Shown: positions 14,466 through 18,949 of the stretch, one piece after another
How the letters are laid out: each line of letters begins with the position of its first letter
How positions within the stretch are numbered: position 1 is the first letter of the stretch
Assembly (NCBI GenBank): GCA_964489695.1
Contig: CAZAZP010000019.1
Span: 1 to 18,949, forward strand
Reading direction: 5' to 3'
DNA length: 18,949 bases
Source: CAYUXU01 sp964489695
Lineage (GTDB): Bacteria; Bacillota_I; Bacilli_A; Erysipelotrichales; Erysipelotrichaceae
Translations under genes and position numbers: made by a program
The notes under the pieces: model-generated
What the model saw: only the letters and a program-made list of their open reading frames with translations
Databases searched by the model: none
Told to the model about the DNA's origin: nothing

Positions 14466-15314
14466 TTAGTTAAGTTTTATGTTTATTATTTTATCGCCAA
14501 TGGCGTTACCATCTTGATCAAATTAGACAGTTTTTGGATACCCGAGATAAGGAATTCTTTCATCTGTATCAAAATCAACAATCACGATTTTACCACTTTT
14601 ACCAGCTAAATTATCAGATTTGAAAAATGGAGTATCCCAATATTGGAATTCTCGACTAATTCTACCAACACGAATAATGCCTATTTCACCGGCGTGAGAC
14701 GAATCATCCCAATGGATTGAGACTTCATAAGCTTTGTGCTTATTTTCAATTTCAAACTCCAATTTGATAACAAAGGTAGCATCGGGGAAAGTTAATGATA
14801 AGACGCCATCGGGAAACGTATCATAAAAAGTAACTTCCAAATCATTTTCTTTGGCATAATAGGGTGGTTCAGAATAAGGGTCCGAACTTGAATTAGCGCC
14901 AAATTCGACGATAGTCTTTTCGTTTAATGGATTACGAATATAGTGGTCTTCTTTTGTGACAATAAAGAGCTCTAACTTATTTTTATTACCACCAGTCCAG
15001 TTTTCTAAATAGGTTTTGATGTCAAGTTGAAAATTAGTCGACAAATCAACAATACACTTACCATTTTCATCTACTTCAAAAGGTCCCAGCGCTCATTGAT
15101 TGGCTGCTCCGGGTTCTTCATTTCTTTCGGCAACGTGTAAAAAGTAAATAGAGTACTCTCCTCCTTCTTTATTAGTTATCGATTTTGTTTGAATAACTAG
15201 TTCTTCTCTTAAGGCAACAGGGTTTTCCTCTTCAGGATCATTTTTCTTATTATTTGAATTACATCCAGAAACAAATAGCGCTAAAACTAATGAAGCTAAG
15301 CAAGTTTTAGACAT
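14466..15314 (-). pseudogene. Broken lipoprotein gene with in-frame TGA and probable in-frame TAA
   Basis: One continuous reading frame. It starts at the ATG 15312-15314, preceded by AAAGGAGG. The signal peptide is MSKTCLASLVLALFVSGC with lipobox VSGC (C18), followed by a Lys/Asp/Glu-rich linker. After GAANQ the frame meets TGA (15093-15095), then continues without a frameshift as ALGPFEVDENGKCIVDL and on through about 190 codons of acidic, beta-rich sequence to a TAA at 14523-14525. Past that TAA the same frame still looks coding (FDQDGNAIGDKIINIKLN) until TAA at 14466-14468. The intact ancestor would be a surface lipoprotein of about 280 residues; family not recognised. Two stops with a preserved frame suggest recent decay by point mutation, or sequencing error or recoding at the TGA. 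Confidence 0.7.
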
Positions 15315-15336
15315 AGATGTTCCTCCTTTCAACCAT

Positions 15337-15345
15337 ATTTTAACA
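15337..15345 (-). promoter_or_regulatory. Candidate extended -10 for the lipoprotein pseudogene
   Basis: On the minus strand TGTTAAAAT fits TGnTAAAAT. The predicted start near 15330 is just upstream of the AAAGGAGG site. No good -35 is visible. If real, the broken gene is still transcribed. Confidence 0.4.
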
Positions 15346-15370
15346 TAGATAAATTTTTCTTTACACAACT

Positions 15371-15407
15371 AAAAAAGCTCCTTAATTTTTTATGATTAAG
15401 GAGCTTT
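15371..15407 (-). terminator. Terminator of the acyl-transfer operon
   Basis: A 13-bp perfect stem: AAAGCTCCTTAAT (15374-15386) with ATTAAGGAGCTTT (15395-15407), 8-nt loop. Read on the minus strand the stem is followed by T residues through 15371, placing it downstream of the DHHW gene. It lies about 130 nt past that stop. The intervening 15408-15539 contains no gene, only AT-rich DNA and a 6-bp GACATT/AATGTC hairpin. Confidence 0.75.
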
Positions 15408-15539
15408 AAAGTTCTCTTTTTGGGCTTCTGAGATTAATATTATTATCCCGGGACATTTTTTGGGAATGTCGATTTGGTTTTAATAATCTTTTATTAAGCG
15501 ATAAAATTAATCAATTACTTTTCCAGCTTTTATTCATTA

Positions 15540-16619
15540 TTAGCCCTTTAATGTACCACTATTATTTATAATTAAAGTACTGTATAAAAATAGGATATCT
15601 TGATTAGTGAATTCGATTAAGTTTGAAAGAAGCTCTGGCGCAATATATCGAGTATCGATTAAGGTTATTTTTTCGTACGACCCGATTAGTAATGGTGTAA
15701 TACTGCTAGCAAAAGAATCTCTGAATATGACAAGTTCTTTGCTGTTTTTACAGTCGGGATTAACTATTTCAATAAAAGAAGAAGCACCAGCTAAAAATAC
15801 TTCGTATTTATCAAAGCTAGCTAATTTATCGAAGGTATAGACAGAATTGAAATTTTTATTATCATAATATTTTACCATAGCACTAGCGGTATATTTATTT
15901 TGTAAATAGGTTATTGTTTCAGGCTTTCTATTTACTGCGTATTGACCAGAATAGACTCCATAAAAATTAGGGTCAGTCATTTTAACAAACTCAGCGTCAG
16001 AAAGAACAAATCCCATGTTATCAGCGAGTCTTTTTGCCACAGCTATGATATTTTCTTGCTTCCAATGCGTATCGGTTTCATAGTAATCATTTAAATCCAA
16101 GAGATCATTTATTTCAATATAATTAATCGCTAAGTTGGCTTTAACGGTATTATAAAGCAAATCATAATCCAGCTTTACAAATAGTTCGTCATTCAAATAA
16201 TAATTTTTATCCGGGATTATTGCATAATAGAGCTTATTTTCCTGCTTTAGCATTTCAATGATTTGATTAATTTTTAAAGTAAAGTTGGTGATGGATTTAA
16301 GGTTGGTTGTCTTTTCCATTTTAAAGATATAATTATCTTTTAAATAAATACCATTATTATCCAATTTCAATAAAAATTTATAATTGATATTAGCTTTAAG
16401 TGCACGAAAGTTATCTCTTAAGATAAATTGATCTAAGGTATACTTTTCAAGTTTTTCCATATAAGATCGATCCATGACGTTATTTAATTCTAATTTTGGC
16501 ATTTCTGCTAGATATCTTCTTTCAGTTTCACTGATTCTTTTATCAGCAATTAAAATATTTAACGTCAAAAATGATATTAATAAGAGAAAAAACGAAATAG
16601 AAATAATTTTATTTTTCAT
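15540..16619 (-). CDS. DHHW-family SGNH-like protein (AlgX/AlgJ/DltD-type partner of MBOAT)
   Basis: A 359-residue protein with one N-terminal membrane helix (about residues 4-25) and an extracytoplasmic domain. The signature DTHW lies at 183-186 (catalytic Asp and His in AlgX-like proteins) and IFRDSFASS carries the likely nucleophile S302, giving a Ser-His-Asp set. In related systems this protein takes acyl groups exported by the MBOAT partner and places them on a surface polymer. Start: the ATG at 16617-16619 is chosen because AGGAGG (16623-16628) precedes it; an upstream in-frame start at 16667 lies inside the MBOAT gene without such a site. The ribosome binding site overlaps the MBOAT stop codon, so the two are coupled. 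Acyl group and polymer are unknown. Confidence 0.82.
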   Translation of the reverse strand: MKNKIISISFFLLLISFLTLNILIADKRISETERRYLAEMPKLELNNVMDRSYMEKLEKYTLDQFILRDNFRALKANINYKFLLKLDNNGIYLKDNYIFKMEKTTNLKSITNFTLKINQIIEMLKQENKLYYAIIPDKNYYLNDELFVKLDYDLLYNTVKANLAINYIEINDLLDLNDYYETDTHWKQENIIAVAKRLADNMGFVLSDAEFVKMTDPNFYGVYSGQYAVNRKPETITYLQNKYTASAMVKYYDNKNFNSVYTFDKLASFDKYEVFLAGASSFIEIVNPDCKNSKELVIFRDSFASSITPLLIGSYEKITLIDTRYIAPELLSNLIEFTNQDILFLYSTLIINNSGTLKG

Positions 16620-16626
16620 AAGCCTC

Positions 16627-18018
16627 CTAAAACCTAAAATATAAAAATGGATTAAAAGAAGAATCAATTAAATAGGCGGTTGTTGCTACCATTAAGGTTA
16701 AATAGTAAAGCGGTTCGAAGGTATTAAAAAGGGTGCTGATTTTCCGGTTTTTAATTTTCAAAATTAAATTTTTAAATAGTGGGGTGGCAGCTAAGATAGA
16801 CATTATTAATAACATGAGATAACTTCTAAAATAATAAATTGTTTCAACACTGCTAAAGCTTAAATTATTTAAGCCAAACATACTTTTAATCGCGACTAGA
16901 AATTCTGTAGTCGAATTTGAGTTAAAGATGACAAAGCCAATTATTATTAAAATTATCGTATAGAAATATTTTATAATTGTTGTTTTTTCTAACCATTTTA
17001 ATATTTTTACTTTTTCAAGGGTTAAGATAACTGCAAAGTAAAGTCCCCAAATAATAAAGTTCCAAGCGGCGCCATGCCAAAAGCCAGTCAGAAACCAGAC
17101 AATGAAGATATTTCTGTACCACTTTATTTTACCAACTCTATTTCCACCCAGGGGTATATAGACATAGTCTCGAAAGAAGCTTGATAAAGACATATGCCAG
17201 CGCCGCCAAAAATCTGTTATTGATTGTGATATTAAAGGGTAATTGAAATTTTCCAAAAAGCGAAAGCCAAACATTAAACCAAGTCCAATCGCCATATCAC
17301 TATAGCCACTGAAGTCAAAGTAAATTTGCAGGGTAAAGCCGATCCCTTGTAGCCAATAAGATAAGATACTCTTTGTGGTAATTGTAGCTAACGAAGAGCA
17401 TAGTTCACCCAGCAGATTGGCGATTAATACTTTTTTAGCTAAACCAATCGAGAACCGCTTTACGCCTTCAGCAAAATTATCAAAACTGGTTTCTCGACTT
17501 TTTAGTTCATTAGCAACATCTTTATATCTTACGATTGGCCCAGCCACTAGTTGGGGAAATAATGAGACATAAGTTGTAAAATCTAATAAATTATGCGTTG
17601 CGGCTACCTTGCTTTTATAAACATCAATCACATAGCTTAAAGCTTGAAAGGTGAAAAAGCTAATTCCAATTGGCATTATTACTTGCAGATAAGCGATTGA
17701 TGTCTGAAATAGACTATTAAAATTGCCAATAAAGAAATTACTATACTTAAAATATAATAGTTGGCCAATATTATAAACTAAGGTCAAGATCAAAATCCAT
17801 TTACTGGTTTTTCGGTATTTTTCAATTAATAGGGCTGCGACATAATTGATAAAACAAGTTAATAATAGGACATAAATATAATTTGGTTCACCATAAAAAT
17901 AAAATAGTAAACTAAATACTAATAAAACAATATTTTTAAATTTCTTCGGAACAACAAAATATGTAATAAGAAGTATCGGTAAAAAATAGTATAAAAATAT
18001 AATGCTAGAAAATAACAT
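16627..18018 (-). CDS. MBOAT-family O-acyltransferase (AlgI/DltB/PatA type)
   Basis: A 463-residue polytopic membrane protein with about ten to twelve hydrophobic segments, the usual size for AlgI-like proteins. Hallmarks are MPIGISFFTFQALSYVIDVY (115-134), FPQLVAGPIVRY (154-165), IYFDFSGYSDMAIG (232-245), DFWRRWHMSLSSFFRDY with H275, and the catalytic-histidine motif TGFWHGAAWN with H315. MBOAT proteins of this type pass an acyl group, often acetyl, across the membrane to an exported polysaccharide or teichoic acid. Its start has AGAGG about 8 nt upstream. It sits between the DUF4358-like lipoprotein and the DHHW partner on one strand. No dlt genes or polysaccharide-synthesis genes are in the window, so the target polymer is open. 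Confidence 0.9.
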   Translation of the reverse strand: MLFSSIIFLYYFLPILLITYFVVPKKFKNIVLLVFSLLFYFYGEPNYIYVLLLTCFINYVAALLIEKYRKTSKWILILTLVYNIGQLLYFKYSNFFIGNFNSLFQTSIAYLQVIMPIGISFFTFQALSYVIDVYKSKVAATHNLLDFTTYVSLFPQLVAGPIVRYKDVANELKSRETSFDNFAEGVKRFSIGLAKKVLIANLLGELCSSLATITTKSILSYWLQGIGFTLQIYFDFSGYSDMAIGLGLMFGFRFLENFNYPLISQSITDFWRRWHMSLSSFFRDYVYIPLGGNRVGKIKWYRNIFIVWFLTGFWHGAAWNFIIWGLYFAVILTLEKVKILKWLEKTTIIKYFYTIILIIIGFVIFNSNSTTEFLVAIKSMFGLNNLSFSSVETIYYFRSYLMLLIMSILAATPLFKNLILKIKNRKISTLFNTFEPLYYLTLMVATTAYLIDSSFNPFLYFRF

Positions 18019-18064
18019 ATTCTATTCCTCTTTATTAAAAAAATCTTCTTACGAAGATTAAAAT

Positions 18065-18535
18065 CTATAAATTATTAAAACCATTTTCTAACTTTTCAGC
18101 TAGATCATTTGATGACATTATTAGAATAATTAGATTTCCTTTATTTTTTACAATAACTTTTTCAGCTTCGACACAAATCCATTTACGTGGATCAACATTG
18201 TCTTTAATTTTTGTTTTAATTGCTTCGGTATCAGCTTTATCTTCAACTCTTAAAAGAACTACTGAATGTGCGATTGAACCAATCCCTGATTCACTGGCTA
18301 AAGCTTCAACGAATTCAATCTCAGCTGTTCCTAGATAGTTTTCAATATTATCTTTACTTAATTCAATATTTTCTAACATCATTGGTTTTTCATCATCAGC
18401 TACTTCTTGATAGACACTACTCATGATGCTTTCTAAAGATCCTACAACGTTACTAGACTTCTTATTACAACTACTTAAACCAATTGCTAGTGTTAAAACT
18501 AACATCAAAACAGTTACTCTTTTAAACATATTCAT
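18065..18535 (-). CDS. DUF4358-like lipoprotein
   Basis: A 156-residue secreted lipoprotein: basic N-terminus, hydrophobic core (about 8-20), lipobox GLSSC with C23, a Lys/Ser linker, then a domain of about 120 residues containing EIEFVEALASESGIGSIAHS, a VVLLRVED strand and a WICVEAEKVIVKNKGNLIILIMS stretch spanning residues about 118-141. This matches my recollection of DUF4358 proteins, which occur beside MBOAT and DHHW genes in Firmicutes; exact function unknown. The ATG at 18533-18535 is chosen because AGGAGAGG precedes it; an in-frame ATG at 18548-18550 overlaps that site. It is 46 nt upstream of the MBOAT gene and probably first in the operon, perhaps helping the acyl-transfer complex outside the membrane. 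Confidence 0.75.
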   Translation of the reverse strand: MNMFKRVTVLMLVLTLAIGLSSCNKKSSNVVGSLESIMSSVYQEVADDEKPMMLENIELSKDNIENYLGTAEIEFVEALASESGIGSIAHSVVLLRVEDKADTEAIKTKIKDNVDPRKWICVEAEKVIVKNKGNLIILIMSSNDLAEKLENGFNNL

Positions 18536-18551
18536 ATTTCCTCTCCTCATG

Positions 18552-18580
18552 TTTATATTTTGCAGGTATTTTGCAAAACA
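18552..18580 (-). promoter_or_regulatory. Weak candidate promoter for the acyl-transfer operon
   Basis: On the minus strand TGTTTT (18575-18580), a 17-bp spacer and TATAAA (18552-18557). The -35 match is poor. An 11-bp sequence GCAGGTATTTT lies in the spacer (18562-18572) and recurs upstream at 18640-18650, so this area may bind a regulator. Confidence 0.3.
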
Positions 18581-18650
18581 GCATCATTGTATCACCTTTT
18601 TAGTGACTTTAATCATTAATGAGATACTTTTGCTGGTTAGCAGGTATTTT
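18562..18650. repeat. 11-bp direct repeat flanking the operon promoter region
   Basis: GCAGGTATTTT occurs at 18562-18572 and again at 18640-18650, 78 bp apart centre to centre. The second copy lies between GTTAG (18636-18640) and CTAAC (18654-18658), a short inverted repeat. Spacing near seven helical turns would suit a looping regulator, but 11-bp repeats in AT-rich DNA can arise by chance. Confidence 0.35.
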
Positions 18651-18903
18651 TGACTAACAATTTTTTAATTTTTAAGATTTAAGCTTAATTTGTGAGAGAT
18701 AAATTTAAAGATATTCAAATAATATTAGTGTTTTAGCTGAGCAACTAGAAAGACCATTTTTGAGATGTTTATTACTATTTTGGGTCATATTTTAGTTTTT
18801 AAGTTTCTTTAGTAGTTTTTAATATTATAAAAGCCTCACTAGTTTTGACTAAGGAGGCTTTTATTTAGCTACTCTGCTGAGTAGTTTGATTTTCAATGGG
18901 GCT
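18604..18903. other. AT-rich non-coding stretch at the right end
   Basis: About 300 bases without a supportable gene on either strand. It holds the second copy of the 11-bp repeat, several short inverted repeats (TGCT/AGCA at 18631-18642, GTTAG/CTAAC), a terminator-like hairpin at 18829-18862 and a 6-bp hairpin CTACTC-TGCT-GAGTAG at 18869-18884. No tRNA, rRNA or riboswitch signature was recognised. Confidence 0.5.
18829..18862. terminator. Rho-independent terminator hairpin
   Basis: AAAAGCCTC (18829-18837) pairs with GAGGCTTTT (18854-18862), a 2x2 internal loop follows, then TAGT/ACTA around loop TTTG. It has U tracts in either direction. The best fit is the end of a minus-strand gene coming from the right edge, since no plus-strand gene lies nearby, but orientation is not certain. 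Confidence 0.6.
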
Positions 18904-18948
18904 TTACTCATCTATTTTCTCAGCCCACAAACTCACTAGCTGAGAACA
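18904..18948 (-). CDS. Possible C-terminal tail of a minus-strand gene (partial)
   Basis: A minus-strand frame entering from the right edge reads CSQLVSLWAEKIDE and stops with TAA at 18904-18906, about 40 nt before the 18829-18862 hairpin. The location relative to a terminator and the soluble-protein-like residues support it, but fourteen codons could be open by chance. Product unknown. Confidence 0.28.
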   Translation of the reverse strand, partial: CSQLVSLWAEKIDE

Positions 18949-18949
18949 C

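Noticed and set aside
14523..15368. Use of TGA as tryptophan (mycoplasma-type code) to explain the broken lipoprotein gene
   Set aside because: Several intact genes here end on TGA, tryptophans elsewhere are TGG, and the same gene probably carries a TAA too.
15607..15840. Plus-strand open frame inside the DHHW gene
   Set aside because: Antisense shadow of a gene with catalytic motifs and a strong ribosome site.
18220..18653. Two plus-strand open frames over and beside the DUF4358-like gene
   Set aside because: Leu/Ile-rich antisense translations of AT-rich DNA without ribosome binding sites.
1..18949. CRISPR arrays, insertion sequences, tRNA or rRNA genes
   Set aside because: No regularly spaced repeats, transposase motifs, terminal inverted repeats, or tRNA/rRNA signatures were seen by eye.

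Overview
The window reads as a chromosomal segment of a low-GC, cell-walled Firmicute, possibly Bacilli or Erysipelotrichia-like; no finer placement is supported. The grounds are AT-rich DNA, strong AGGAGG-type ribosome binding sites, a tRNA-Leu-responsive T-box in front of leuS, a peptidoglycan gene (murB), lipoproteins with Gram-positive-style lipoboxes and an MBOAT/DHHW envelope acyl-transfer cluster. TGA is an ordinary stop here: several intact genes end on it and tryptophans in the intact genes are TGG. A run of exactly 100 N inside leuS marks a draft-assembly scaffold gap.

Layout. Positions 1-2555: the tail of a plus-strand gene, a shared convergent terminator, a DUF438/hemerythrin/PAS sensor-like gene (minus) and a divergent MalY/PatB-type PLP enzyme. 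Positions 2559-4992: promoter, T-box leader and leuS, interrupted by the gap. Positions 5008-7288 (minus): a compact operon murB, a calcineurin-like metallophosphatase relative that has lost metal-site motifs, and an SRAP/YedK-type abasic-site protein. Positions 7366-10015 (plus): an ABC exporter half-transporter whose promoter is placed for a leaderless mRNA, then a two-gene unit encoding a small membrane protein and a divergent pyrophosphatase-like protein, closed by a good terminator.

Positions 10084-14333 (plus) hold the most interesting unit: a minimal Tad-like (type IVb pilus or secretion) operon. It encodes a membrane-anchored pilin-like protein, a short CpaF/TadA ATPase, TadB, TadC, a 49-residue Flp-like pilin and a second pilin-like protein with a CxxC. 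The last four gene junctions overlap. The genes run without a visible terminator into a divergent coaX-like gene. No prepilin peptidase is encoded in the window, and the Flp-like protein has almost no leader, so it appears to be made nearly in mature form.

Positions 14384-18949 form an envelope/accessory region on the minus strand: a lipoprotein gene broken by an in-frame TGA and probably also by an in-frame TAA, then a DUF4358-like lipoprotein, an MBOAT acyltransferase and a DHHW-family protein, which together look like a machine that transfers acyl groups to an extracellular polymer. The right edge is AT-rich DNA with hairpins and the possible tail of one more minus-strand gene.
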